Shown here: in pieces, positions 10,401 to 19,519 of the stretch
Layout: each line of letters begins with the position of its first letter
Position numbering within the stretch: position 1 is the first letter of the stretch
Assembly (NCBI GenBank): GCA_016788045.1
Contig: JAEUTG010000050.1
Location: forward strand, 1-64,000
Direction of reading: 5' to 3'
Length of the DNA: 64,000 nucleotides
DNA from: Bacteroidales bacterium
GTDB lineage: Bacteria; Bacteroidota; Bacteroidia; Bacteroidales; Lentimicrobiaceae
Made by a program: the position numbers and the translations under genes
The notes under the pieces: model-generated
The model's database searches: none
The model's input: the letters and a program-made list of their open reading frames with translations, nothing else
Told to the model about the DNA's origin: nothing

Positions 10401-11521
10401 TCCTGCTCAGTGATGCTGACAAAAACCACAACTCAGCCATTCATCTGGCTGAAACACTCAGAGCGTTGGACATCATGAGTGAGATTACGGAAACAATCGG
10501 ACCTGCCGTTTCCGCTTTCGAATACAATTTTATCTTCCTCGGGCACATGCCTAACCATTTCACGACAACGGCCTATGAAGACAGCCTGCTGGCTGAAACC
10601 CTTCACCGCGGGAAGAGCCTTTACCTGGAAGGTGGATCATTTTTCAGAGTCAGTCAACCTACCGAACTCAGAACATTGCTCCATGTTGATGGGGAATATT
10701 ATGGCTGGCAAAGCAGGCCCGACACGCTATCCGGCCTTGTCTCAACACCAGTGGAGGGCATCCGGATTGATTACCGTGGTGATTGGCTGAGAACCGATAA
10801 CCTGGTTGCGGTTGAGCCTGCGGTGCCATGGTTCCGGAATAAAGATTCGGAACTTGACTTCGTGGCAGCCATTGATTCAGGCAGTTACCGTGCCATTTCT
10901 TCAAGTATCGAATTTGGGGGTATTTTTCCCAGCGACGGCCCCGGCAGGAACGAGATACTGACACATTACCTTGAATTTCTCGGATTTGAAATGAATCCGC
11001 TTTCTGCGGTCTTCAGCGCTTCTTCATCCTCCAGCATTTGCAAAGGCAACACAGTGGCTTTCGGATCGGTTTGCAGCAGTAGCCCTGATCAATATCTGTG
11101 GACCTTCGATGGCGGAAATCCCCATACCTGGGAAGGTCCTGATCCGGTGATCCGCTACGACTCCACCGGGTTTTTCGGAGTAAGCCTGAAAATAACCAAA
11201 GACAACAAAAGCAATACTTTCAGCCTGAGTGATCTGGTCGAAGTTGCCGATTGCCTAAGCACTGAGAAAAATGCTTTGCCCGGATTGGTCCTGTATCCAA
11301 ACCCTGCAGGGAACAGCTGTATGGTAAAAACCTCGGGCATTGACTATCAGATTGATATGATCGTAATCACCGACCTTCAAGGCAGGGAAATCTTACGTCA
11401 TCATAATGCTGAAGCCGCGGAACAAATCAGCCTGAACACCACTGACCTTGCTCCGGGGTTATATGTTGTAAATGCAATGGGAAAACAGTGGAAAGCAACC
11501 ACCAAACTCATCAGGCTTTGA
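7493..11521 (+). CDS. Secreted papain-like (C1) cysteine protease with PKD and T9SS sorting domain
   Basis: Large exported protein of about 1,340 aa. The start at 7493 gives a clean signal peptide ending near GFCQQ; an in-frame ATG at 7463 would add ten residues. Numbering from 7463, the catalytic triad of family C1 is visible: C96 in GASCGQAA, H258 in LATHALTIVGYN and N305 in FVNSYGNEW. Between H and N there is a calcium-loop-like insert (DVNGDGQFTN). Beta-rich modules follow, then a PKD-like segment (about 1170-1260), and a C-terminal T9SS type A sorting domain beginning YPNPAGN and ending KLIRL. It is probably secreted to the surface for protein degradation. There is no obvious prodomain inhibitor. 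The target is unknown, and it stands alone between two unrelated operons. Confidence 0.88.
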   Translation: MNRTIYIVLMLGFSLVGFCQQAARSQRSINGELRGLQRSIQPGQQFPDFPRLSLPKASRTMALPPVVDNSGYPWLRKVFRQEGASCGQAASVAYNFCYEINRLRGLPSDTSANLYPSHFTWNFMNGTLPYYGEGVNYFHTFDILYDAGCPTEDIYGPIVDDSYRWMDGYEGYYQAMHNRISGAGSIYVANPEGLLTLKHWLHNHLNGSLTGGVANYMAGLPYYGNTLPDGTPEAGKTVQIELESLATHALTIVGYNDSVRYDVNGDGQFTNHLDITNDGITDMRDWEIGALKFVNSYGNEWADSGFCYLLYRTLALRYGEGGIWNNSVTVVYPDTAYSPLLTAKIKMSHNKRGRIRVSAGISTDTAHYMPAHTLSFSLFNYQGLDYPLSGYKTPDGKNLEFGLDLTPLLSYVEPGKGARIMLIVDEDDPDSSAEGKILWFSVIRYHNGDSSEYPLTGPPVTISDNDQTIVSVVLPSVFEPLSIQPGNPLVIEPGQPGSRQLFGTGGVPPLNWQLSPVYHESEGNDTYIEEPGIILTPSDPHSGYAAVALPFEFPYFGNTFDTLYMHVNGYLMFEPQDMPYYYLLFDDLYLRQVSAVAPFMNHNMGIRSAGDGLSVVTTSDKVSFFWKISEGENLSHTSFSATIYPDGKISFHYGPGVTVGSKYPVIGISNGTRQTSLFSEWSGLQTPEGQIVNFSPSKIPDGFTISEEGLLEVPGTPGLFSGELLVKVSDSRRVTGEKKLLVTSGPEILLYPQNPAAKPFPGAVVPLTAEIKNHGTDRIENLTVGLHTASNNCSVGGQPVLIPFIEPGQSAILIDSFSLLISDTIRFSQPVKVKLRMDAGTSMIEKFESFQVNLPLLDVLEPTFDDGLNFTADPGEQAPLVFTLLNKGNASAGFLTACIALDSPYAVIAGQPEDSIGELKGFGSHRLSFPMKLNEAAPNGRFIEVRLTVLNTTGIIFEESYKIPCGMPEILLSDADKNHNSAIHLAETLRALDIMSEITETIGPAVSAFEYNFIFLGHMPNHFTTTAYEDSLLAETLHRGKSLYLEGGSFFRVSQPTELRTLLHVDGEYYGWQSRPDTLSGLVSTPVEGIRIDYRGDWLRTDNLVAVEPAVPWFRNKDSELDFVAAIDSGSYRAISSSIEFGGIFPSDGPGRNEILTHYLEFLGFEMNPLSAVFSASSSSSICKGNTVAFGSVCSSSPDQYLWTFDGGNPHTWEGPDPVIRYDSTGFFGVSLKITKDNKSNTFSLSDLVEVADCLSTEKNALPGLVLYPNPAGNSCMVKTSGIDYQIDMIVITDLQGREILRHHNAEAAEQISLNTTDLAPGLYVVNAMGKQWKATTKLIRL

Positions 11522-11549
11522 TAAGGTTTCTTCAAATCTATTAATTTAG
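11517..11549 (+). promoter_or_regulatory. Possible promoter of holB
   Basis: TTTG (11517-11520), 21 bases, then TAATTTAG (11542-11549), one mismatch to TAnnTTTG. It overlaps the end of the protease gene. Placement 26 bases before the holB start is sensible, but the match is imperfect. Confidence 0.35.
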
Positions 11550-11574
11550 CCGTTCAAACAGCACATTTTTCCGG

Positions 11575-12720
11575 ATGAAATTTAAAGATATTACCGGGCA
11601 GGAGGCAATCAAAGAAAGACTCAGGCGATCAGTAAAAGAAAACAGGGTAAGCCATGCCCAGTTGTTCTTTGGCCCGGAAGGATCAGGCAAACTGGCCATG
11701 GCACTTGCTTATGCGCAATACATCAACTGCACCTCCCGTACTGAAGACGATTCGTGCGGCGAATGCAGTTCCTGCATCAAATACAACAAAATCATCCATC
11801 CCGACCTGCATTTTATACTCCCCATTGCCAAAACCAAAGAGTCGGGAGATAAGCCACAGAGTAAACTTTTTATCAATCAGTGGCGTTCTATCGTTCAGCA
11901 GCGAAAGGCTGTGTTCGGACTTATGGACTGGTACCAGCACATCAATCTGGAAAACAAGCAGGGGATTATCAATACTGAAGATTGCAATGAAATTATCCGT
12001 ACACTGAGCTACAAATCTTATGAATCGGAATACAAAGTCATGGTAATCTGGATGGTAGAGAGGTTATTCCATGCAGCTGCCCCGAAATTACTGAAAATTC
12101 TGGAGGAACCTCCCGACAAAACCTTATTCATACTGATTTCTGAACAACCCGACGAAATTCTGGCCACTATCCGGTCACGAACACAAATGGTGAAGTTCAA
12201 CCGGCGGAGTGACAAAGAGATTGTTGAAGGTCTGATTGCTCACACCCATTGCACAGCCGAGGAAGCAGCTAAAATCAGATACCTGGCCGACGGGAACCTG
12301 AATGCTGCCGTGAAAATCTTTGAAACCGGCGAAACCGATCAGGATAATTTCGAAATGTTCAGAGCCTGGATGCGACTATGCTTCAGGAACAACATCAGGG
12401 ATATTGTAAAGATGTCAGCAGACTTTACTGCACTGGGGCGTGAAAAACAGAAAAACCTGATGGCCTATGCCCTGAAGATCATCCATTATTCTACCCAATA
12501 CCAGGCAGGCAACATAAACCAGATAAAGACTGAAGGTGAGGAACTGAAGTTCGTAAAAGATTTTTCACCCTTCATTCACCAGAAGAATTCCGTGCAATTG
12601 TACAAAGAGTTTAACGATGCATTGTACCATATTGAAAGAAACGGGAATGCCCCGATAATTTTTATGGACCTCTCATTACAATCAATGAAGTGGTTCAGGA
12701 TCAAAGCTGAACAGAAGTAG
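11575..12720 (+). CDS. holB: DNA polymerase III subunit delta' (clamp loader)
   Basis: AAA+ clamp-loader subunit (381 aa). GPEGSGKLAMAL at about residue 28 is a Walker A-like loop. CGECSSC with an upstream cysteine forms the zinc-binding module typical of delta'/gamma subunits. KLLKILEEPPDKTLFILI and ATIRSRTQMVKF are the conserved sensor regions. It starts with the family-typical FKDITGQEAIKERL. It heads a cluster holB-ricT-gldH-PBP1A whose order is, from memory, common in Bacteroidota. The gap to ricT is 258 bases and carries its own promoter. Confidence 0.93.
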   Translation: MKFKDITGQEAIKERLRRSVKENRVSHAQLFFGPEGSGKLAMALAYAQYINCTSRTEDDSCGECSSCIKYNKIIHPDLHFILPIAKTKESGDKPQSKLFINQWRSIVQQRKAVFGLMDWYQHINLENKQGIINTEDCNEIIRTLSYKSYESEYKVMVIWMVERLFHAAAPKLLKILEEPPDKTLFILISEQPDEILATIRSRTQMVKFNRRSDKEIVEGLIAHTHCTAEEAAKIRYLADGNLNAAVKIFETGETDQDNFEMFRAWMRLCFRNNIRDIVKMSADFTALGREKQKNLMAYALKIIHYSTQYQAGNINQIKTEGEELKFVKDFSPFIHQKNSVQLYKEFNDALYHIERNGNAPIIFMDLSLQSMKWFRIKAEQK

Positions 12721-12847
12721 CTTTCCCCGGAATTGGTGAAGGCACCAGCTATTGTGTCAGAAATCTGACTTTCAGCGTTTGGTTGCATCAGAAAATTAAC
12801 CAGTCCTGTTGCATTTACTTAATAAAAATCGCATCCTGTCAAGGTAG

Positions 12848-12882
12848 TGTTGCAGCGGGATAATTAAAAAAGTGTAAATTTG
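12848..12882 (+). promoter_or_regulatory. Promoter of ricT
   Basis: TGTTG (12848-12852), 22 bases, then TAAATTTG (12875-12882), an exact -7 box. The predicted leader is about 90 bases. Confidence 0.55.
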
Positions 12883-12978
12883 CGTCACTGCTGTGATCAG
12901 GCATTTACCTGCTCACATTCAACATATTACATCTTTCAGGTTTAACAACCCGGAGGGTCTGCCTAACCTCAATTTTTT

Positions 12979-14091
12979 ATGGAAGAAACAGATAAGATTT
13001 CACCGGATAAAAACCATTTTGTATCGAGAGGTTGCTGTCACCAGCCCAGCCTTATCCACAAAAACGACAAAATTTTCCATCATGGCTGCAGCAAGCTCGA
13101 CACCTTCGACTGGATGCAGTTTATTCCCACCCCTGAAAATCATCTTCCTTTTGATTGCATTGAGGTGAGGTTTAAAAATAACCGGAAAGAATTTTTCCGC
13201 TCTACTGCTGATCTGGATCTTCATGTCGGCGATATTGTAGCGGTTGAGGCAAATCCCGGGCACGATATCGGTATTGTTTCGCTGACCGGTGAAATTGTCA
13301 GGCTTCAGATGAAAAAGAAAAATATAGATCCGAGGCGGGAAGACATCAGAAAGGTTTATCGTAAAGGCAGGTTAAGCGACATTGAGAAATGGATCGTTGC
13401 AGTGGAGAAAGAGGATCCCACCCTTTTCAGGTCACGCGAAATAGCCGCTGGCCTCAACATGAAAATGAAACTCAACGATGTTGAATATCAGGGCGACGAC
13501 ACGAAAGCCATTTTTTACTATACCGCTGATGAGCGGGTGGATTTCAGAGAACTCATCAAGCTGCTTGCTGAAGAATTCAAAGTACGTATCGAAATGAGGC
13601 AGATCGGAGCCCGTCAGGAAGCTTCGAAACTCGGGGGCATTGGCACCTGTGGCAGGGAACTCTGCTGCTCCACATGGCTGAGCAGTTTCAACACAGTGAG
13701 CACCAATGCAGCGCGCATTCAGCAGCTATCACTGAATCCGCAGAAACTTGCCGGCCAATGCGGCAAACTGAAATGCTGCCTCAACTACGAATATGCTGCC
13801 TATGCCGAAGCATTGAAGAAATTCCCTCCGGATGATACTCCGCTGCAGACAAAAAAAGGCGAAGCAATCCCCCAGAAAATTGACGTCTTTGCCGGTGTTA
13901 TCTGGTATGCGTATAAATCAGATCCGAACAATATGATGGCCATTCCGGTGCAGAAGGTCACCGAAATAATCAGTCTGAATAAGAAAGGGCAACCCATCGA
14001 AAAGCTTGAAGACTACGCGAGGAAGGAAGAGAAAAAAGAAGATTTTGAAAGTTTCGTCGCTCAGGAATCCCTCAGCCGGTTCGATAAATAA
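12979..14091 (+). CDS. ricT: PSP1-domain protein, RicT-like
   Basis: Protein of 370 aa with the PSP1 C-terminal domain centred on about residues 130-300. Two cysteine motifs, CGRELCCSTW (about residue 218) and CGKLKCCLNYE (about 255), are the hallmark of the RicT/YaaT family. In Bacillus these hold iron-sulfur clusters within the RicAFT complex, which affects RNA processing and development. No RicA or RicF partner is seen here. The C-terminus ends in a charged tail (RKEEKKEDFES). Neighbours are holB upstream and gldH downstream. The Bacteroidota role is not established, so only the family is certain. Confidence 0.88.
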   Translation: MEETDKISPDKNHFVSRGCCHQPSLIHKNDKIFHHGCSKLDTFDWMQFIPTPENHLPFDCIEVRFKNNRKEFFRSTADLDLHVGDIVAVEANPGHDIGIVSLTGEIVRLQMKKKNIDPRREDIRKVYRKGRLSDIEKWIVAVEKEDPTLFRSREIAAGLNMKMKLNDVEYQGDDTKAIFYYTADERVDFRELIKLLAEEFKVRIEMRQIGARQEASKLGGIGTCGRELCCSTWLSSFNTVSTNAARIQQLSLNPQKLAGQCGKLKCCLNYEYAAYAEALKKFPPDDTPLQTKKGEAIPQKIDVFAGVIWYAYKSDPNNMMAIPVQKVTEIISLNKKGQPIEKLEDYARKEEKKEDFESFVAQESLSRFDK

Positions 14092-14163
14092 TCAGTAAGT
14101 TCTTTTGCAGCTGCTTATTTTTTTTCTACCGGAAAACACAACTTCAATTTTAGCGTTAATCCG

Positions 14164-14664
14164 ATGATGAAATGGTTTATAGTGAATAATATGCGGATCA
14201 TCGCGGTAATTTTTACGGGCGTTGTCCTGCTCACTTCAGGCTGCGACCGAAGCAAATTTTTTGACGAGTCGCTTAGCCTCGCGAACGACAGATGGCCGAA
14301 AGATCAGGCAATGTCATTCAAAGTGAATGTTGAGGATACCCTGGCATTGTACCGGTTTTTTATCAATGTCAGGCACAACACCTCCTATAAGTACAAGAAT
14401 ATATACTTTTTCCTGACAACGGAATTTCCGGGAGGGGGCTTTTCACGCGACACCATCAATTGTCAGCTCGCAGCAAAAAATGGCGAATGGTTTGGTAAAG
14501 GTACCGGCCGCTACCGTGATAACCGGATACCCATCAGAAGCAACATCCGGTTTCCCCGCACCGGAATTTACACCCTGACCCTCAATCAGGCCATGCGGGA
14601 GGATGTGCTCAACGGCATATCTGAAGCAGGAATCCGGCTTGAAAAGCAGGAAAACATGAAATAA
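14164..14664 (+). CDS. gldH: Gliding motility lipoprotein GldH
   Basis: Small lipoprotein of 166 aa. The signal ends in the lipobox LLTSGC with C27 as the lipidated residue. An internal ATG at codon 10 would give a tighter 18-residue signal and is a credible alternative start. The body contains the GldH features RFFINVRHNTSYKYKN and FFLTTEFPGG, and a C-terminal TLNQAMRED motif. GldH is required for gliding and T9SS-linked surface protein dynamics in Flavobacterium, but it is also kept in many non-gliding Bacteroidota. Its position between ricT and PBP1A is a familiar arrangement and supports the call. Confidence 0.87.
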   Translation: MMKWFIVNNMRIIAVIFTGVVLLTSGCDRSKFFDESLSLANDRWPKDQAMSFKVNVEDTLALYRFFINVRHNTSYKYKNIYFFLTTEFPGGGFSRDTINCQLAAKNGEWFGKGTGRYRDNRIPIRSNIRFPRTGIYTLTLNQAMREDVLNGISEAGIRLEKQENMK

Positions 14665-14881
14665 CCAATTTTTCACTCTCACATATTCCCCATGCTGGCA
14701 TTCAGAAATTGCTCAGGTAAAAAACATACCGGAATATCGTGGTGGCATTATGGCTGGAAGTGTGGTTTAAATGTTTGAACTTCCTTTGTGTAACAAGGTG
14801 TGCACAATTAATGAAGTTTCCATAGAAAGCACAACACGGCAGAACAAAAAAACCATTGAAAATATCAGAATCTGACAAAGC

Positions 14882-17236
14882 ATGACCAAAAAGACAAAAA
14901 GCGGTCCGGTTGACCTTAAAACATGGCAGAAACGATTCTGGAAAACCTTCGCCGGGATATTCGTTTTTGTTATACTGCTTTTCACCGCCATCTCATTCGG
15001 CCTGCTGGGATTTATGCCCTCTTTCGAGGAACTTGAGAATCCCAAAAGCAATCTCGCTTCGGAGGTTATATCCGCTGATCAGGAACTGTTGGGAAAGTTT
15101 TACATTGAGAACCGCTCCAACATTCATTATGCCGATCTTTCACCCAACCTTGTGCATGCCATTATCGCCACTGAAGACTCACGATTTGAAAAACACTCAG
15201 GAATTGATGTCAGGGCCCTTTTCAGAGTAACCCTCGGGCTGGTAACCGGCACCAACCGCGGCGGAGGAAGTACCATAACACAGCAGCTTGCGAAAAATCT
15301 TTTTCCCAGGAAGGAAAACCGGATGTTTATTGAAACCTTCTTTATCAAACTCAAAGAATGGGTTACTGCCATAAAACTGGAAAGGAACTATACCAAGGAA
15401 GAGATTATTGCAATGTACTTCAACACTGTTGATTTTGGCAGCAACTCATTTGGCATAAAGTCAGCTGCAAAAACTTTTTTCAACAAACAGCCCAAGGACC
15501 TTACCATTGAAGAATCAGCCATGCTGGTTGGTATGCTCAAGGCGCCCAGCAGGTTCAGCCCTGTGCGTAATCCCGAAAGGGCTATGAAACGGCGGGAAGT
15601 TGTGTTGCATCAGATGCAGAAATACGATTACCTTACTGAAGCCCAGTACGATTCACTAAGGGTGATTCCTCTTGATATGTCAAACTATAAAATGCAGGAT
15701 CACAATTCGGGCGAAGCCACCTATTTCAGGGAGTACCTGAGGCAGATTATGTCGGCAACTAAACCGGTACGGAAGAAGTACATCGATAAAATCATTTACG
15801 CAGATGATTCACTTCAGTGGGCAAACAATCCGCTATACGGGTGGATTGAAAAAAATCCGAAACCTGACGGCACGAAATACAATCTCTACAAAGATGGGCT
15901 GAGGATATACACAACCATCAATTCCCGGATGCAATTGTATGCTGAAGAAGCGGTTACCGAGCACCTGGGAAATGAACTGCAGCCTGCTTTTTACAAACAC
16001 TGGAAAGGAAGAGAAGAAGCACCCTTTGACTTTCCGAAATCGGTGGTTAAAGACGAAGCTTTCAAGCTGATGAAGGCCTCCATGAAGCGCTCAGACCGAT
16101 ACCGGAAAATGGTGGCCGCCGGTGTTCCTGAAGACTCCATCAGGTTGTCGTTTCACACCAGAGTTCCGATGAAGATTTTCACCTGGAAAGGCGAGCGGGA
16201 CACCATCATGAGTCCATGGGATTCGATCCGCTACTGTAAATTTTTCCTGCAGGCAGGGCTGATGTCGGTAGAGCCTCAGACTGGTTTCGTACGCGCTTAT
16301 GTGGGCGGGATCAACTATACACACTTTAAGTACGATCATGTTAAAATGGCCCGCAGGCAGGTGGGGTCAACCTTTAAGCCATTTGTTTATACCCTGGCAA
16401 TGCAGGAAGGCGACTTTTCTCCCTGCACCAAAGTAGCCAATATTCAATACAGCATCGACCTGCCCGAGGGTGGAAAATGGGAACCGTCCAATGCCAATGA
16501 CTTTAAAAAAGGGCAGATGGTAACCCTGAAAGAGGCGCTTGCGAACTCTATCAACTGGATATCTGCATTTCTCATTAAGCGCTATTCACCCCTTGCAGTA
16601 ATCAAGATTGCCAGGAAAATGGGCATTGTAAGCCCCATTGAGGCTGTTCCCTCCATTTCACTCGGTACACCGGACATAACCCTTTATGAAATGACCGGAG
16701 CCATGAACACCTATGCCGCCAAAGGTGTTTATATTGAGCCGGTATTTGTTACCCGCATTGAAGATAAAAACGGCAATGTCATCTCGAGGTTTCTTCCTCG
16801 TCAGGAAGAAGCCATGAGCGAAGAAACTGCCTACCTGATGCTTCAGCTGATGAAAGGGGTTGTTGAAAGCGGCACCGGGGTGCGATTACGATACAAGTAC
16901 GGTATCAATTATCCTATCGCCGGTAAAACCGGAACTACCCAGAATAACTCGGATGGCTGGTTTATGGGACTTACCCCTGATCTTGTGACCGGTGTTTGGG
17001 TTGGCGGAGAAGACAGGAGCATCCGCTTCAGAACCATCACCCTTGGCCAGGGTGCAAACATGGCACTGCCTATCTGGGGGCTTTATATGAATCGTATTTA
17101 TGCCGATCCGAAACTGAAAATTTCTAAAGGCGACTTTGAGCCTCCAGCAAAACCGCTATCCGTAGAAATCAACTGTGAAGAATATGAAAAGAATCAGAAA
17201 GGACAGGAACACAAATACGACAAGGACGACTTCTAG
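14882..17236 (+). CDS. mrcA: Bifunctional penicillin-binding protein 1A (transglycosylase/transpeptidase)
   Basis: Class A PBP of 784 aa that polymerises lipid II and crosslinks peptidoglycan. One N-terminal transmembrane helix lies at about 20-45. The GT51 domain has the catalytic glutamate E98 in ATEDSRF, then GGSTITQQLAKNLF (about 128-141) and KLKEWVTAIKLERNY. The transpeptidase domain has S496 in GSTFKPF (SxxK), S556 in NSINWIS (SxN) and K682 in GKTGTTQN (KTG). The C-terminus is a short charged tail. It is 26 bases ahead of the membrane gene at 17263, so probably cotranscribed with it. Confidence 0.95.
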   Translation: MTKKTKSGPVDLKTWQKRFWKTFAGIFVFVILLFTAISFGLLGFMPSFEELENPKSNLASEVISADQELLGKFYIENRSNIHYADLSPNLVHAIIATEDSRFEKHSGIDVRALFRVTLGLVTGTNRGGGSTITQQLAKNLFPRKENRMFIETFFIKLKEWVTAIKLERNYTKEEIIAMYFNTVDFGSNSFGIKSAAKTFFNKQPKDLTIEESAMLVGMLKAPSRFSPVRNPERAMKRREVVLHQMQKYDYLTEAQYDSLRVIPLDMSNYKMQDHNSGEATYFREYLRQIMSATKPVRKKYIDKIIYADDSLQWANNPLYGWIEKNPKPDGTKYNLYKDGLRIYTTINSRMQLYAEEAVTEHLGNELQPAFYKHWKGREEAPFDFPKSVVKDEAFKLMKASMKRSDRYRKMVAAGVPEDSIRLSFHTRVPMKIFTWKGERDTIMSPWDSIRYCKFFLQAGLMSVEPQTGFVRAYVGGINYTHFKYDHVKMARRQVGSTFKPFVYTLAMQEGDFSPCTKVANIQYSIDLPEGGKWEPSNANDFKKGQMVTLKEALANSINWISAFLIKRYSPLAVIKIARKMGIVSPIEAVPSISLGTPDITLYEMTGAMNTYAAKGVYIEPVFVTRIEDKNGNVISRFLPRQEEAMSEETAYLMLQLMKGVVESGTGVRLRYKYGINYPIAGKTGTTQNNSDGWFMGLTPDLVTGVWVGGEDRSIRFRTITLGQGANMALPIWGLYMNRIYADPKLKISKGDFEPPAKPLSVEINCEEYEKNQKGQEHKYDKDDF

Positions 17237-17262
17237 CATAATTCATTTCTCAGGGATGATTC

Positions 17263-18870
17263 ATGAAAAACAGCATTAAATCAGCAATTTACCGGATTTC
17301 ACGGATGGCCGTGAAGAATTTTTCTTTGCTTTCCCTGCTTTTTGTTTTTGGCTCCATAGCACTTTACAATATGGAGAACCGGGACTGGAACCGGCCGATC
17401 AGACTGATCAAAGATGATGTACAGTATTATTATGTTTATGTACCCGCTGTTATCGTATATCACGACTACAGAATCGGGCGGGTTTACAATAAATTACCAG
17501 GCTATGTGAGAAATGAGCTTTGGTTGCCCAATCATACTGAAACTGGCAGGGCTTATTCAAAAATGTCAATGGGATTGGCACTGATCTACGCACCATTCAC
17601 CGTTTTTGCCCACTATGTCCTGGTTCCGGTTATGAACTGGGAACCCGATGGTTATTCCCCTCCTTACAAGCTTGGTCTGCTGATGAGTGCAATGGTTTTT
17701 CTCCTGCTCGGAATATGGCACCTCAGAAAGATACTGCTTGAGCACTTCAGTGAAACTGTTACCGGTCTTACCCTGGCGATCGTCGTATTAGGAACCAATC
17801 TTTCGTGGTACACTACTTCAGAAGCTACCATGTCGCATGTATACAGTTTTGCCCTGATTGTCATGTTTTACCGTTTGCTTCAGGCCTGGCTCATTGCCCC
17901 AGGTATCCGTAACACCATATATACAGGTTTGGTCTTCGGACTTCTGGTTCTGGTCAGGCCAACCAACCTCATGTTTCTTGTGCTTTTCTTTACCACACCT
18001 GATTTCATTGCCCGGATCAGATTTTTGATCAGGAACTATGCCAAAATTCTGCTGATGCTGGCAATGTTTCTGCTGGTTTGGGCCCCTCAGTTCGCATTCT
18101 GGAAGTTTGTCAGTGGCAACTTTTTCTTTTATACTTATGGTAAAGAGTCTTTTTTCTGGAACAACCCACAAATCTTCAGCAGCCTGTTCAGCTTCAGAAA
18201 GGGCTGGCTTCTCTACACACCACTCATGGGAATGTGTATTGTCGGGTTACCCGTTCTCTGGAAACTCAACAAAACCATATTTCTTCAGGTCGTAAGTGTG
18301 CTTATTCTGCTAACTTACATCAATTCTTCATGGTGGTGCTGGTGGTTCGGAGGCAGTTACGGGAACAGGGCTTACATCGATGGGTACGGAGTGTTTGCTT
18401 TATCAATCGGTGCACTTCTCCAGACTGCGGGCGAATGGAGAAGCCGCCTGTTAAAACTTGCTGGCCTTATTTTGATTGCATTTCTCATAGTACTCAATAT
18501 TTTTCAGACATGGCAATACAGGATGGGTTTCATACACTATTACGCAATGACTGAGAAATCCTATTTTTTAAATTTTCTCAAAACCAGTACCAGTAAAGAA
18601 TACGAAGACAATCTGGTAATGCCAGATCACCAGGCAGGGATTTATGGCGTCTATTATTCCCCTTTGGAAATCACCTTTGCAGAAAATGAAATCAAAAGGA
18701 AAAAACTGATCGCAAATCAGACCTACTTTATTGATTACTTCAAATCATTGGCGAAAAAAAATCCAGAGCTCATAAAACCAGTTACCCCATTGAATGAGCA
18801 TGACAGAGATTCTGTGATTGCGACATGGGCCAATGAGCAATACCGCCAAATGTGGGACAGGTATAAATAA
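17263..18870 (+). CDS. Multi-pass membrane protein, possible GT-C-type glycosyltransferase
   Basis: Integral membrane protein of 535 aa with about 10-12 hydrophobic segments, including 20-37, 105-125, 140-155, 165-185, 215-240, 265-285 and 340-360. The first periplasmic loop has an acidic motif followed by aromatics (IKDDVQYYYVYVP), as in GT-C fold glycosyltransferases that use polyprenyl-linked sugars. A C-terminal soluble tail covers about 440-535. I do not recognise a named family. The location right after PBP1A and near the MBOAT/AlgJ pair suggests a role in cell-envelope glycans; this is inference. Confidence 0.6.
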   Translation: MKNSIKSAIYRISRMAVKNFSLLSLLFVFGSIALYNMENRDWNRPIRLIKDDVQYYYVYVPAVIVYHDYRIGRVYNKLPGYVRNELWLPNHTETGRAYSKMSMGLALIYAPFTVFAHYVLVPVMNWEPDGYSPPYKLGLLMSAMVFLLLGIWHLRKILLEHFSETVTGLTLAIVVLGTNLSWYTTSEATMSHVYSFALIVMFYRLLQAWLIAPGIRNTIYTGLVFGLLVLVRPTNLMFLVLFFTTPDFIARIRFLIRNYAKILLMLAMFLLVWAPQFAFWKFVSGNFFFYTYGKESFFWNNPQIFSSLFSFRKGWLLYTPLMGMCIVGLPVLWKLNKTIFLQVVSVLILLTYINSSWWCWWFGGSYGNRAYIDGYGVFALSIGALLQTAGEWRSRLLKLAGLILIAFLIVLNIFQTWQYRMGFIHYYAMTEKSYFLNFLKTSTSKEYEDNLVMPDHQAGIYGVYYSPLEITFAENEIKRKKLIANQTYFIDYFKSLAKKNPELIKPVTPLNEHDRDSVIATWANEQYRQMWDRYK

Positions 18871-18900
18871 AAAAAGGGATTGCCCTGGTTAAAGCAACCC
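18869..18900 (-). terminator. Hairpin terminator for the minus-strand lipoprotein gene
   Basis: On the minus strand, GGGTTGC (18900-18894) pairs with GCAATCCC (18883-18876) with one bulged base, followed by seven T (18875-18869). It lies just past the end of the gene at 18923-19492 and could also help close the convergent plus-strand gene. Confidence 0.65.
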
Positions 18901-18922
18901 CTGTACTTTCAGTAAAAGTATT

Positions 18923-19492
18923 TTAAAAAACAAAAGTAATTTTCAGGTCGTCGAAGTAAGCGGCTTTATCAGCATTAAAGGCAAAAACTTTAATCTGGTT
19001 GGATGGCTTGATCGGTTGGTCAATCGGGAATGTGGTTTTAAACTCGAACCATGAATTCAGTTCCCTGGGTTTGTCCATCAGGCTGTAACCTTTCCAGAAA
19101 ATGGTCTGATTATCCTGATTAATATCCATTACAATACTCAGCTTAGGATTTTTATCTGTACTGTATACCCAGCCCGAAATGACCACTTCTTTCGGGAGCC
19201 TTTCATTAATATTTTTAAAGTATTCTTTGAAGGCATAAGAGTATTTGTTCACTTCATCAATTTTCGTAACAAAAGTTCCTGAATGGGCCGTTAAGCCTTC
19301 AGGCATTTTAATTACAGCCTTTTCGTTCGACCATCCGGGTATTCCTCCCAATGCGTTTTCAAGATCATTCTCAAACACAAGTTCGTTGGTAACATCTGAC
19401 TCCTTTGTTTCAACAGTTTCGGGCTTGGTTGACTGGTTTGAGCAACCTAAAATGAAAGCACCGGCAAACATCAATAAAAATAATTTTTTCAT
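18923..19492 (-). CDS. Predicted lipoprotein of unknown function (189 aa)
   Basis: Lipoprotein signal MKKLFLLMFAGAFILGC with C17 as lipidation site, followed by a Ser/Thr/Glu-rich linker (about 18-40) and a single beta-rich domain (about 40-189). The domain reads like a jelly-roll carbohydrate-binding or sugar-associated module (VISGWVYSTDKNPKLSIV, DDLKITFVF at the end), but I cannot assign a family. It has its own canonical promoter at 19520-19551 and terminator at 18869-18900, so it is a stand-alone unit. The role is unknown. Confidence 0.75.
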   Translation of the reverse strand: MKKLFLLMFAGAFILGCSNQSTKPETVETKESDVTNELVFENDLENALGGIPGWSNEKAVIKMPEGLTAHSGTFVTKIDEVNKYSYAFKEYFKNINERLPKEVVISGWVYSTDKNPKLSIVMDINQDNQTIFWKGYSLMDKPRELNSWFEFKTTFPIDQPIKPSNQIKVFAFNADKAAYFDDLKITFVF

Positions 19493-19519
19493 AAATCAGG
19501 TCTAATTTTGTTCGGGGAA

